From positions 496,001 through 560,000 of the forward strand of contig CAVSCD010000004.1 in assembly GCA_963726335.1 (NCBI GenBank): a stretch of DNA of 64,000 nt, written 5' to 3'. The translations under genes were made by a program, and so were the position numbers. A model generated the notes under the pieces. It was not told the DNA's origin and searched no databases. It saw only the letters and a program-made list of their open reading frames with translations. Shown one piece after another: positions 8,459-17,460 of this stretch (its first letter is position 1; each line of letters opens with the position of its first letter). The DNA is from CAVSCD01 sp963726335 (GTDB taxonomy: Bacteria; Acidobacteriota; Aminicenantia; Aminicenantales; UBA8522).

Positions 8459-8664
8459 CTAGTGTCCCGTCTCGTAAGTTCCTTTCCAAAGTCCTGTATA
8501 TAGACGGGACACTTCCAGGGGGGAGTCAAGCTCCCCCCTCGGCGTTTCGTTTCACTCCACTGACCCCTTGAGGGGAACGACGCCGTCCCCCTCAAACTCC
8601 CCCGCGGCGGTGCGTCTTTGTTGCTCTTTTATAAAGCCAAGTTATTTGCGAGACGCACCACTAG
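8459..8664 (-). repeat. 206-bp palindrome-ended element, right copy
   Basis: This is the inverted copy of 177-382 with two mismatches over 206 bases and the same CTAG ends (8459-8462 and 8661-8664). The 12-bp hairpin at its left end (AGTGTCCCGTCT with AGACGGGACACT) is intact. The hairpin at its right end has one substitution relative to the left copy. It sits between the kinase gene and the EF-G gene, about 20 bases upstream of a TATAAT. The 223 bases between the kinase stop and this copy show no gene or clear signal. Confidence 0.85.
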
Positions 8665-8684
8665 GAAATCAGCCGGTTTTGCGC

Positions 8685-8690
8685 TATAAT
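8685..8690 (+). promoter_or_regulatory. -10 hexamer upstream of EF-G
   Basis: A perfect TATAAT lies 46 bases before the start codon. No good -35 is present at 16-18 bases upstream, where the edge of the repeat lies, so the element may have displaced or replaced the original -35. Confidence 0.4.
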
Positions 8691-8736
8691 TAGGGTCGTT
8701 CCCGCCAGGGTTTATAAAAATCACGGACCTTGAGAA

Positions 8737-10815
8737 ATGGATAAGCTTAGAAACATAGGTATCAGCGCCCACATCGATTCGGGTAAGACGACTTTGACCG
8801 AGCGCGTCCTCTTCTACTGTAAGAAGATCCACATGATGCACGAGGTCAAGGGCAAGGACGGCGTCGGGGCGACCATGGACTCGATGGACCTCGAGCGCGA
8901 GCGCGGGATCACCATCTCCTCGGCCGCCACCAATGTCACTTGGGCCGATCATGCCATCAACATCATCGATACGCCCGGCCACGTCGATTTCACGATCGAG
9001 GTGGAGCGGTCGCTTCGCGTCCTCGACGGCGCGGTCCTCGTCCTCTGTTCGGTCGGCGGAGTCCAGTCGCAGACGATCACCGTGGACCGCCAGCTCAAAC
9101 GGTACAAGGTCCCTTGCCTGGCTTTCGTCAATAAGCTCGACCGGGTGGGCGCCGACCCCTTGAGGGTCAAGGACCAGCTCGTCGGGCATCTGGGCCGCAA
9201 GGCCGTTCTGATGCAGATCCCCGTCGGCCTGGAAGACGCGCACCAGGGCGTCGTCGATATCGTCACTATGGAGGCGGTCTATTTCGACGGGACCCAGGGC
9301 GAGATCATCCGCCGCGAGCCGATCCCGACCGAGCTCAGGCCGGCCGCCGAGAAGGCGCGCCACGACCTCCTCGACGCCGCCTCGTTGTTTTCCGACGAGC
9401 TGACCGAAGCCATCCTCGAGGGCCGGGAGACATCCCGACAGATCCGCGAGGCCGTCCGGCGCGGCACGGTGGCGCGCGAGCTGATGCCCGTTTTCATGGG
9501 CTCGGCCTACAAGAACAAAGGAGTGCAGCTCCTCCTCGACGCCGCCGTCAACTACCTGCCCAACCCGGCCGAGGTCGAAAACACCGCCATTAACCTCGAC
9601 GATCCCCAGGCCGAGGTGAAGCTCAAATCCGACCCCGACGCCGAGACGGTCGCCCTGGCTTTCAAGCTCGAAGAAGGCGCTTACGGGCAGCTGACCTACA
9701 TCCGTATCTACCAGGGCCGGATCCGCAAGGGCACGGAGCTCTACAACACGCGCTCCCGCCAGAAGTTCCGGGTGGGACGCCTGATCCGGATGCACGCCGA
9801 CAGCATGGAGGAGATCGAGGAGGCCTCGGCCGGGGACATCACCGCCCTGTTCGGGATCGATTGCCAGTCGGGCGACACTTTCGTGACGCCGGGCCTCAAC
9901 CTGGCCCTGTCCTCGATCTTCGTGCCCGAGCCCGTGATCTCGCTGGCGCTGACGCCGGCCGAGAAGAAATCCCAGGACAACATGGGCAAGGCGCTGAAGC
10001 GGTTCACCAAGGAGGACCCGACGTTCCGCGCGTTCGTCGATCCCGAATCCAAGCAGACCATCGTCCAGGGAATGGGGGAGCTCCACCTCGACGTCTACAT
10101 CGAGCGGATGAAGCGCGAATATAACGTGGCCGTGAGCACGGGGATGCCCCAGGTCGCTTACCGCGAATCGATCGCCCACCGGACGGAGTTCGACTACGTC
10201 CATAAGAAACAAACGGGCGGCGCCGGCCAGTTCGGCCGCGTCATCGGGGCTATCGAGCCGCTGCCCGATAAGACGTATGAGTTCGTCAACGACGTCCGGG
10301 GCGGCCGTATCCCGCGGGAGTACATTCCCGCCTGCGACAAGGGATTCCAGGCCGCCCTGAAAAAAGGGCGCTTGATCGGGTTCCCGATCACCGGCGTGCG
10401 GGTTACGCTCACCGACGGTCAATACCACGAGGTCGATTCCTCGGACATGGCCTTTCAGGCGGCGGCGCAAGGAGCCTTCTGGCAAGCCTACGCCAAGGCC
10501 AAGCCTTACGTTCTCGAGCCGGTCATGAAGCTTTCGGTCGAGGGACCGGCCGAGTACGTGGGCGTGATCTTCGGCAGCATCAACCAGCGCCGGGGACTGA
10601 TCATCAGCTCGGTTGAGGACGGGACGTTCGCCCGAGTCGATGCCGAGGTGCCGCTGAGCGAGATGTTCGGCTTCTCGACAGTCATCCGCAGCCTGACCCA
10701 GGGCAAGGCCGGGTTCACCATGGAGTTCCTGAAATACGCGCGGGTGCCCGCCCAGGTCGCCGAGGAACTCGTCGCCCTGCACAGGGAAAAGTCGGAGAAA
10801 GACCACGAAAAATAG
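8737..10815 (+). CDS. fusA: Elongation factor G, mitochondrial EFG1/spdEFG1-like
   Basis: The 692-residue translocase GTPase shows all G motifs: AHIDSGKTT (P loop, residues 11-19), DTPGHVDF and NKLDR, followed by domains II to V to the end. Several features point to the spdEFG1/mitochondrial EFG1 branch rather than the standard bacterial EF-G: Ser in the P loop, the segment HEVKGKDGVGATMDSM, and 'VLCSVGGVQSQT'. In organisms with two EF-Gs, that branch handles translocation while the partner EF-G handles ribosome recycling; this division is family knowledge, not visible here. The usual rpsL-rpsG-tuf context is absent. A P-loop ATPase gene follows 15 bases downstream, probably in the same transcript. 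Confidence 0.93.
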   Translation: MDKLRNIGISAHIDSGKTTLTERVLFYCKKIHMMHEVKGKDGVGATMDSMDLERERGITISSAATNVTWADHAINIIDTPGHVDFTIEVERSLRVLDGAVLVLCSVGGVQSQTITVDRQLKRYKVPCLAFVNKLDRVGADPLRVKDQLVGHLGRKAVLMQIPVGLEDAHQGVVDIVTMEAVYFDGTQGEIIRREPIPTELRPAAEKARHDLLDAASLFSDELTEAILEGRETSRQIREAVRRGTVARELMPVFMGSAYKNKGVQLLLDAAVNYLPNPAEVENTAINLDDPQAEVKLKSDPDAETVALAFKLEEGAYGQLTYIRIYQGRIRKGTELYNTRSRQKFRVGRLIRMHADSMEEIEEASAGDITALFGIDCQSGDTFVTPGLNLALSSIFVPEPVISLALTPAEKKSQDNMGKALKRFTKEDPTFRAFVDPESKQTIVQGMGELHLDVYIERMKREYNVAVSTGMPQVAYRESIAHRTEFDYVHKKQTGGAGQFGRVIGAIEPLPDKTYEFVNDVRGGRIPREYIPACDKGFQAALKKGRLIGFPITGVRVTLTDGQYHEVDSSDMAFQAAAQGAFWQAYAKAKPYVLEPVMKLSVEGPAEYVGVIFGSINQRRGLIISSVEDGTFARVDAEVPLSEMFGFSTVIRSLTQGKAGFTMEFLKYARVPAQVAEELVALHREKSEKDHEK

Positions 10816-10830
10816 ACAGGAGTTCTCGTC

Positions 10831-11529
10831 ATGAACATGGAAGACCTGATCAGCCGGAGCCCGCTCAGGATCCTGGAGAACTCGATCCATGGGGGGCTGG
10901 GCAAGGGCAACATCGGGGTGCTGGCCTCGCGCAAAGGCGTGGGCAAGACCGCCTGCCTGGTGCACATCGCCACCGACAAACTCTTCCAGCGAAAAGCGAT
11001 TGTTCATGTGTCCTACGCGAGCCGCGTGGACCACATCATCAGCTGGTATGAAGACATATTCCGCCAGTTGGCCCTGGGAGCGGAGCCCGGGGCCGCCGCC
11101 GAACTTCACGACGAGCTGGTGAAGAACCGGGTCATCATGAACTTCAGTCAGGCGGGGATGAAGACCGAGCAGGTCCTAAGAAGCCTTGAAGCGTTGATCC
11201 AGGACGGGAAGTTCCGCGCCGAGACGGTCATCGTCGATGGATTCAGCTTCACGGACGGGTCGGCGGAGGACGTCGCGCGGTTCAAGGAGTTCGCCGGACG
11301 GATGGGGGTCGAGGTCTGGTTCAGCGCCTCGCTCTGGGGACTTGAGCCCCTGTTCGACGACCAGGGAATTCCCTTCGAGCTGGCCTGCTGCCTCGAGCAC
11401 CTCGACGTCCTGATCACGCTCCATAACCTTAAGGACCGTGTCGAGATGAAGCTCGTCAAGGACAACGGCTACCCGGTTACGGGCGAGCTCGGGCTGAGCC
11501 TGGACCCCAAGACCTTTCTGATCGCCTAG
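10831..11529 (+). CDS. RecA/KaiC-like P-loop ATPase of unknown role
   Basis: The 232-residue protein has a Walker A-type loop (GVLASRKGVGKTACLVHIA, about 27-45) and a Walker B-like TVIVDGFSF near 134. It also has a later strand ITLHNLKDRVEMKLVKDNG resembling the C-terminal sheet of KaiC/RadA-type ATPases. It carries no DNA-binding or zinc domain and is short, so it is a single minimal core. AGGAG lies 8 bases before the ATG. Being 15 bases behind EF-G suggests co-transcription, but I cannot name a function. Confidence 0.65.
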   Translation: MNMEDLISRSPLRILENSIHGGLGKGNIGVLASRKGVGKTACLVHIATDKLFQRKAIVHVSYASRVDHIISWYEDIFRQLALGAEPGAAAELHDELVKNRVIMNFSQAGMKTEQVLRSLEALIQDGKFRAETVIVDGFSFTDGSAEDVARFKEFAGRMGVEVWFSASLWGLEPLFDDQGIPFELACCLEHLDVLITLHNLKDRVEMKLVKDNGYPVTGELGLSLDPKTFLIA

Positions 11530-11583
11530 CCGGATCCGGGGCTCGTTCCGCCGGGTACCGCACCGCTCGCTTCGACCGATCCG

Positions 11584-12921
11584 TCAGCCCCTGTTCAGCC
11601 AACGCGTCTCGATCTCCTCCAGCGTCTTTCCCTTGGTCTCCGGGAGCACCGCCAGGATGAACACGAAATCGATGGCGCACATCGCGGCATAAATCCAGAA
11701 GGCCGTGCTCTCGTTCAACCGGTCGGAAATGACCGGGAAGGTCAGCGTCACGGCGAAATCCGCGGCCCAGAGGATGACCGTGGCCGCCGCCATGGCGCTG
11801 CCCCTCAGCCGCGTCGGGAAGATTTCGCTCATGATCACCCAGACGATCGGTCCCATGGCCATGGCGAAAAAGGCGATGTAAAGGAGGATCACGGCGAGGA
11901 TCGCCGACCCGGGAAGGCTCCGGGCCTGCAAGGCGAACGCCAAAAGGACTTGGGAAACGCCCATGCCGGCGGCGGCGATGAGGAGGAGCGGCTTCCGTCC
12001 CACCTTATCGACAAGCAAGATGGCGACGACGGTGAACAACAGGTTGACCAGGCCGACGATCGTCGACTGCCCGATGGCCGAGACGCGCTCGAACCCGGCG
12101 CCCTCGAAGATCCGGGGCGCGTAGTAGAGCACCGCGTTGATGCCGGTGATCTGCTGGAAGACCGCCAGGACGCAGGCGATGAGGAGCGGCCGGCGGAACC
12201 CCGTCGTCCGGAAAAGCTCCCCGAAAGACCCCCGCTCGAGCCGCAGCGCTTCCTTGATGCTCCGGATTTCGACGGCGGCCGTTTCGGGATTCTCGACCCG
12301 GGCCAGGATGCGCTCGGCCTCGGCCTCACGGCCGCGCTTGACCAGCCAGCGCGGGCTCTCGGGGACGCCGAAGAGAAGGGCAAAGAAGACGGCCGCGGGC
12401 ACCGTCCCCGCGCCGTACATCCAGCGCCAGTTCGACGGCCCGAACCCGGCGAAGGCCCAGTTGACAAAATAGGCCAGCAGGATCCCCGAGACGATCGCCA
12501 GCTGGTTGACCGAGACCAGCGCCCCGCGGATCCGGGCGGGAGAGATCTCGGCGATGTAGAGCGGCGCCAGGATCGAGGCCGAGCCGATCCCCAGCCCGCC
12601 GACGAACCTGAAGATGACGAACTCCGTGATATTCCGGGGAAGGGCGCAGCCGACGGCCGAGACGAAGAACAGCACGGCGGAGACGAGCATGAACCGGCGG
12701 CGGCCGATCCTGTCCGAAGCGATCCCGGCCAGGCCGGCACCGAACATGCAGCCGATCAGGACGACGCTCACGGCCCAGCCCTCCTGGAGCGAGGTCAGGG
12801 CGAACTGGTCCTTGAGATAGCGCGTCGCTCCGGCGACGATGGCCGTGTCGAACCCGAAGAGCAGGCCGCCGATGGCGGCCACGACAGTCACGAAGATCAC
12901 ATAGCCCCTGGCATTTTTCAT
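11584..12921 (-). CDS. Sugar porter family MFS transporter
   Basis: The 445-residue protein shows the classic sugar:H+ symporter signatures: GGLLFGFDTAIVAGA in helix 1, DRIGRRR between helices 2 and 3, PESPRWLVKRGR before the central loop, QQITGINAVLYYAPRIFE in helix 7, DKVGRKPLL, and PETKGKTLEEIE after helix 12. It probably imports a hexose or pentose released by the secreted glycosidases nearby. The start MKNARGY was chosen because an upstream in-frame GTG adds only five residues and has no better ribosome site. It converges on the P-loop ATPase gene. Confidence 0.92.
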   Translation of the reverse strand: MKNARGYVIFVTVVAAIGGLLFGFDTAIVAGATRYLKDQFALTSLQEGWAVSVVLIGCMFGAGLAGIASDRIGRRRFMLVSAVLFFVSAVGCALPRNITEFVIFRFVGGLGIGSASILAPLYIAEISPARIRGALVSVNQLAIVSGILLAYFVNWAFAGFGPSNWRWMYGAGTVPAAVFFALLFGVPESPRWLVKRGREAEAERILARVENPETAAVEIRSIKEALRLERGSFGELFRTTGFRRPLLIACVLAVFQQITGINAVLYYAPRIFEGAGFERVSAIGQSTIVGLVNLLFTVVAILLVDKVGRKPLLLIAAAGMGVSQVLLAFALQARSLPGSAILAVILLYIAFFAMAMGPIVWVIMSEIFPTRLRGSAMAAATVILWAADFAVTLTFPVISDRLNESTAFWIYAAMCAIDFVFILAVLPETKGKTLEEIETRWLNRG

Positions 12922-13239
12922 GCTCGGCCCTCGCACGTCAAGATTTCAGGCAATAAGGCCTCACATCTTATCAAGAATCGGGCGACTTTTAAAATCACAG
13001 GGAACTCTTCTGCCGGCCGGGATTTTTTCGCCGGAGGCTATCGGAAGATGAGGCTGCGTCGATGCCGCACGCGAATCGAGTGTGGGTTGCCTGGATCAGG
13101 CCGACGGCAGCCGATCACTCTTGTCGCAAACCGCGCTAACCACACTTTTCGTCACAGATCCTCCCGGCAATTGACAGGGGAGGAGGGGGTTGATAGATTG
13201 GGGCCTGACCGCTCGATGAACGATTCGAAGGAGGCGGCG
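12922..13239 (+). promoter_or_regulatory. 318-bp divergent intergenic region with M64 promoter
   Basis: The only clear signal is TTGACA at 13171-13176 followed after 17 bases by TAGATT at 13194-13199, about 40 bases before the peptidase start. No gene, tRNA or repeat was recognised in the rest. Confidence 0.5.
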
Positions 13240-14754
13240 ATGTCTCACCGCGCCCGTTGGCTGGTTCCGGCGCTATTACTCTTGAGCTTTCCTTTCTTGA
13301 TCGGAAACGTTTCCCAGCCAGTACCTGGCACACCCGAGGAAGCGCCCGCGTTTGACGATTTCTTCATCGACAAGGCTGTGCGGCTCGACCTCTTTATGAC
13401 CGGGAATGCCGTGGAGCAGTTCATCACGGTCGACCGGATCGTCCAGGAGGCCAACTGGCCGGAGAGCCGAACGGCCCTTCTCGACCCGTTCAACAACGGC
13501 CGGTACGGGATCAAGGTCTACGACATCGCCTCGAACCAACTGACCTACTCCCGCGGGTTCGACACCATGCTGGGCGAATACCGGACGACGGCCCCCGCCC
13601 TCGCCGGCGTCAAGAGAGTGTTCCGCCGTTCCGTCCGCTTCCCGTTCCCAAAACACAAAGTGCTCGCCGTCATCGAGGCCCGCGACAAGCAGAACCTGCC
13701 CCGGGAGATCTTCCGGACGGAGATCGACCCCGACGATTATCACATCATCAGGGAAGCCGCGCCGCTCGAGGATCCCGTATATGAAACCTTGGACAGCGGC
13801 GACCCGCACGAAAAGGTGGACGTCGTTTTCCTGGCGGAAGGATATATCGCCGAGGACCTGGCCAAGTTCAAGGCCGATGTCGACCGGTTCTCCGGGTTCC
13901 TGTTCGCCGTTGAACCTTACAAAAGCCTGAAGCCGAAGTTCAATGTCCGCGGCGTTTTCCGGGCGTCCGCGGAGCGCGGTACGGATGAGCCGCGTCAGGG
14001 CGCGTTCAAGAAAACCGCCCTCAACACGGCTTTTAACGCTTTCGACCTCGACCGCTACATGCTCTGCGAAGACGGACACCGGTTCCGGGAAATGGCGGCG
14101 CAGGTCCCTTACGATGTCATCGTCATCCTGGTCAACAGCCAGCGCTACGGCGGCGGCGGAATCTATAACGACTACTGCGCCACGACCGTCGACAACGAGA
14201 GGAGCCCGGGCGTTTTTGTCCACGAGTTCGGGCACGCCTTCGGCGGCCTGGCCGATGAGTACTACGCCTCCGAAGTCTCCTACAACGATTTCTACCCCAA
14301 GGGCGTCGAGCCGCTGGAACCGAACATCACGGCGCTCCTCGACCCCGCGCGGCTGAAATGGCGGGACCTGGTGCCGCCCGGGACCTTGATTCCCACGGAC
14401 TGGGGAAAGGAGAAGATCGAGGCCCTGCAAGCCGAAAGACAGAAGCTGCGGCTGGACATGAAAAACGAGCTCGAAGCCGCCAGGCGGAAGGGGCTCAAGG
14501 AGCCCGAGGTCAAAAAGCTCCAGGCGAAGTTCGAGGCCATGGTCAAAGAGAACGCCGGGGCACTCGAGGCCGTCAGAAAGCAGTACGCGCCCATGGAGGA
14601 CAAGGTCGGCGCCTTCGAGGGAGCGGGCTATTCCGCCAAAGGGCTCTACCGGCCCATGATCTATTGCCTCATGATCTCGAGCCCGAAGAACGAATTCTGC
14701 CGGGTCTGCCAGCAGGCCCTCCGCCGCATGATCGATTATTACGCCGGGGAATAG
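13240..14754 (+). CDS. Secreted peptidase M64 family metallopeptidase
   Basis: The 504-residue protein starts with a Sec signal (MSHRARWLVPALLLLSFPFL). A beta-rich N-terminal region follows, then the M64 entry strand VDVVFLAEGYIAEDL and the zinc site HEFGHAFGGLADEYY (HExxH plus a downstream Asp). A Lys/Glu-rich helical insertion (about 385-440) precedes the C-terminal cysteine-containing helix. M64 enzymes include an IgA peptidase; the substrate here is unknown. AAGGAGG lies 5-6 bases before the chosen ATG; a much longer open frame upstream has no signal and is rejected. Confidence 0.85.
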   Translation: MSHRARWLVPALLLLSFPFLIGNVSQPVPGTPEEAPAFDDFFIDKAVRLDLFMTGNAVEQFITVDRIVQEANWPESRTALLDPFNNGRYGIKVYDIASNQLTYSRGFDTMLGEYRTTAPALAGVKRVFRRSVRFPFPKHKVLAVIEARDKQNLPREIFRTEIDPDDYHIIREAAPLEDPVYETLDSGDPHEKVDVVFLAEGYIAEDLAKFKADVDRFSGFLFAVEPYKSLKPKFNVRGVFRASAERGTDEPRQGAFKKTALNTAFNAFDLDRYMLCEDGHRFREMAAQVPYDVIVILVNSQRYGGGGIYNDYCATTVDNERSPGVFVHEFGHAFGGLADEYYASEVSYNDFYPKGVEPLEPNITALLDPARLKWRDLVPPGTLIPTDWGKEKIEALQAERQKLRLDMKNELEAARRKGLKEPEVKKLQAKFEAMVKENAGALEAVRKQYAPMEDKVGAFEGAGYSAKGLYRPMIYCLMISSPKNEFCRVCQQALRRMIDYYAGE

Positions 14755-14966
14755 ACCCTTGGGGGCGGCGAATGCCAAATGCCTGCACCTTGACGTCCCG
14801 TGGCTTCAAGTCGCGGGCTTCGCGTTGCCGCGTTTCATTGCCTTGGGAATGGTCACCGGGTTATCGGGAAAAACGTTTTGGGATGCGCAATTTGAGAAAG
14901 GTGGCGCGATATCGGCAATAGCTTGTTGCCTCTTGGCTTTCAAGGCAGCAAAACAGGAGGCTTGGT

Positions 14967-17100
14967 ATGAGCAAACGGGGAGCCGGTTCGATCAGTGGTG
15001 TCGTCCTATTGGCCGCCTTCGCGGCGGCCGGGGCGTCGTTGCTCAGGACAACCCTATCGGCCTCACAGGCGGCAGCGGCTCCGGCCGCGGCGGCGGCGCC
15101 CCGCTTCGAAACGATCCTCTACGGCGCCTCTTACTACCTCGAATACATGCCTTATGACCGGCTCGAAGAGGACGTCCGGCTCATGGAAAAAGCCGGGATC
15201 AATTTCGTGCGCCTGGGTGAATCCACCTGGGGCGTGATGGAGCCGCGCGACGGCGAGTTCGATTTCGCCTGGCTCGAGCGGATCATCGACCGCCTGCACA
15301 AGTCCGGTATCAAGGTCATCCTGGGCACCCCGACCTATTCCATACCCGCCTGGCTCTTTAAGAAGCATCCCGAGATCCAGGTGAAGCCGATCAACGCGCC
15401 CCGCTACACTTACGGCCTCCGGCAGATGACCGACCTCACCCATCCGACATATCGTTTTTACGCCGAGCGCATCATCCGCAGGCTTGTCGCCCGATTCAAG
15501 GACCATCCGGCCATCATCGGCTATCAGCTCGATAACGAGACCCATTCCTCGGGGACCGCCGATGCGCATGTCCAGGCCATGTTCCGCGGGCGCGTCCAAA
15601 AGATATTCGGCACTCCCGCCGCCCTGAACAAAGCCTGGGGCCTGAACTATTGGGGACAGAATATCGCGGATTTCGAGGACCTGCCGCCCCGCGACGGCAT
15701 CCTCAACCCGGGCTATAAGCTCGAATGGGAAAGGTTCCAGCAGCAGATCATCACCGATTTCCTGACCTGGCAGGCCGGGATCGTCCGTGAGCTCAAGAGG
15801 CCGGACCAGTTCATCACCCACGATTTCGCCGGCTTCCCCGCGGACGCCGACCTCTTCGAGATCGCGCAAGAGCCTGGACGTCCCGGCGGTCAATATCTAC
15901 CCCGGTTTCCAGGACGCCATGGACGGCCGGTTCTTCGCTTTCTGCGGCGACGTCAACCGCTCCCTCAAGGGCGGGAACTACCTCGTTACCGAGACGACGG
16001 CCCAGACGACCGGCTGGGATTCGAAGTCGCAGCTTCCGCCGTATCCCGGCCAGATGCGCCTGGCCGTCTACGCCAACATCGCCTCGGGGGCGGACCTCGT
16101 CGCCTATTGGCACTGGCATTCGCTCCACTACGGGCAGGAGACATACTGGAAAGGAGTGCTGTCCCACGACCTCGAGCCCGGCCGCGCTTACGAAGAGGTC
16201 AGCCGGACCGCGCAGGAGCTCAAGAGGGTCGGGCCCGCTCTCGCCGGCCTGAAAAAGAAAAACAGCGTGGCCATCCTCTTCAGTTTGGATTCAATGCACG
16301 GGCTCAACATCATGCCGTTTGACGACAGCGTCAACTACATGACCGTGCTGAACAGGCTCTATGAAGCCCTGTACAAGCTCCGTGTGGAGACAGACTTCAT
16401 CTTTCCGGAAAGCCGGAACCTGGCGGACTACAAGCTCATCATCGTGCCCGCGCTCTACATCGCCGGCGACGCCCTCCTCAACCGACTCGCTGACTATGTC
16501 CAGGGCGGCGGCAACATCCTGATGACTTTTAAGAGCGGTTTCTGCGACGAGAACTCGACGGTGCGCTGGGCGCGGGCCCCCGGTCCGCTGCGCGAGGCCG
16601 CGGGATTATCGTATCAGGAGTTCACGAACCTCAAGTCGTTGCTCGCCCTGAACGGCGACCCGTGGGGCGCGGGAAAGCATAACACGGTCTCCACCTGGGC
16701 CGAATACCTCGTCCCGGAGACAGCCAAACCGCTAGCTTATTACGACCATCCCGTCTTCGGCCGCTATCCGGCGATCACGAGGAACACGTTCGGCAAAGGA
16801 ACGCTGACCTACCAAGGCACACTGCCCTCGGCGCCGCTTCAGGGGAAGATCCTCGAACAGGCGCTCAGAAACGCGGGGGTACCCCTCGCGGACAACAGCC
16901 TTCCCTCCGCCGTCCAAGTCAGGCACGCGAACCTGCGAAACGGAAAGAGCGCGCATATCTATCTCAATTTCTCCGGCGGACCGCTTGAGATCATCTACGG
17001 CTATGGCGAGGCGATGGAAATCTTATCCGGCAAGCCTGTCGCGAAAGCCCAGAAGATCGCGCTCGCGCCTTGGGACGTCGCCATCGTCGAAGAGCGCTGA
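14967..17100 (+). CDS. Secreted GH42 beta-galactosidase, one frameshift
   Basis: The gene encodes a family GH42 enzyme of about 710 residues if one extra base (C at or near 15867, in ATCGCGCAAG) is ignored. The first part has a signal peptide, the barrel start LYGASYYLEYMPYDRLEEDV and the acid/base motif YQLDNETHSSG. The second part carries VTETTAQTTGW with the probable nucleophile Glu, then the trimerisation-like and beta domains. As written, translation leaves the frame just before the second catalytic residue, so the product would be inactive. The protein on both sides is well conserved, so the change is either recent or a sequencing error. AGGAGG precedes the ATG. Confidence 0.8.
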
Positions 17101-17157
17101 GCGCCGCGAGGGGGCTGATCGCCTCCCCTTGACCTCGCGTCTTCCTCGTGTTATCCG

Positions 17158-17352
17158 CCTCAAGCCCTTGGGCGAGGAAGAGACGGGCGGGGTGATTTCT
17201 TATTTCAAGTGGAAACTCGAGCGAGGTTTGGCTGACCGGCCTGCCGACCTATTCCGGGATCGGACGAGCTGATCGCGGATTTCCTTGAAATGGGCCTTGG
17301 GATATGGAACGCCGGGACCTGGAGCCAGATCGGCGCAGGGAACCCCCAATAG
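17158..17352 (+). pseudogene. Remnant of an SBBP/DFG-GLW gene
   Basis: Two pieces of a gene like the one at 22177-25452 are joined here. The first piece (about 17158-17262) reads GEEETGGVISYFK and, one frame over, LTGLPTYSGI, matching the N-terminal region of both intact paralogs. The second piece (17263-17352) reads DELIADFLEMGLGIWNAGTW and ends at a TAG, matching the last 29 residues of the 22177-25452 product. Roughly 900 codons between them are missing. No product is expected. The remaining 108 bases to the next gene end carry the lost 3' end of that gene. Confidence 0.8.
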
Positions 17353-17460
17353 AGGACCGGCGGGCCGGTTAATTGGCCGAAAAATCCGGCGCCGCGCTCG
17401 AAATCTGGGTCCAGCGATGGAACCTGCCGTCATAGAGCCATAGCCCGCCGGCGCCAAAGC

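Noticed and set aside
8629..11109. An 826-codon open frame on the minus strand opposite EF-G
   Set aside because: It is antisense to a fully conserved gene, shows only codon-complement composition without any motif, and has no ribosome site. GC-rich coding DNA commonly produces such shadows.
11950..14754. A 934-codon frame ending with the M64 peptidase
   Set aside because: The first 430 codons are the complement of the sugar porter gene and a promoter region. The signal peptide and AAGGAGG place the true start at 13240.
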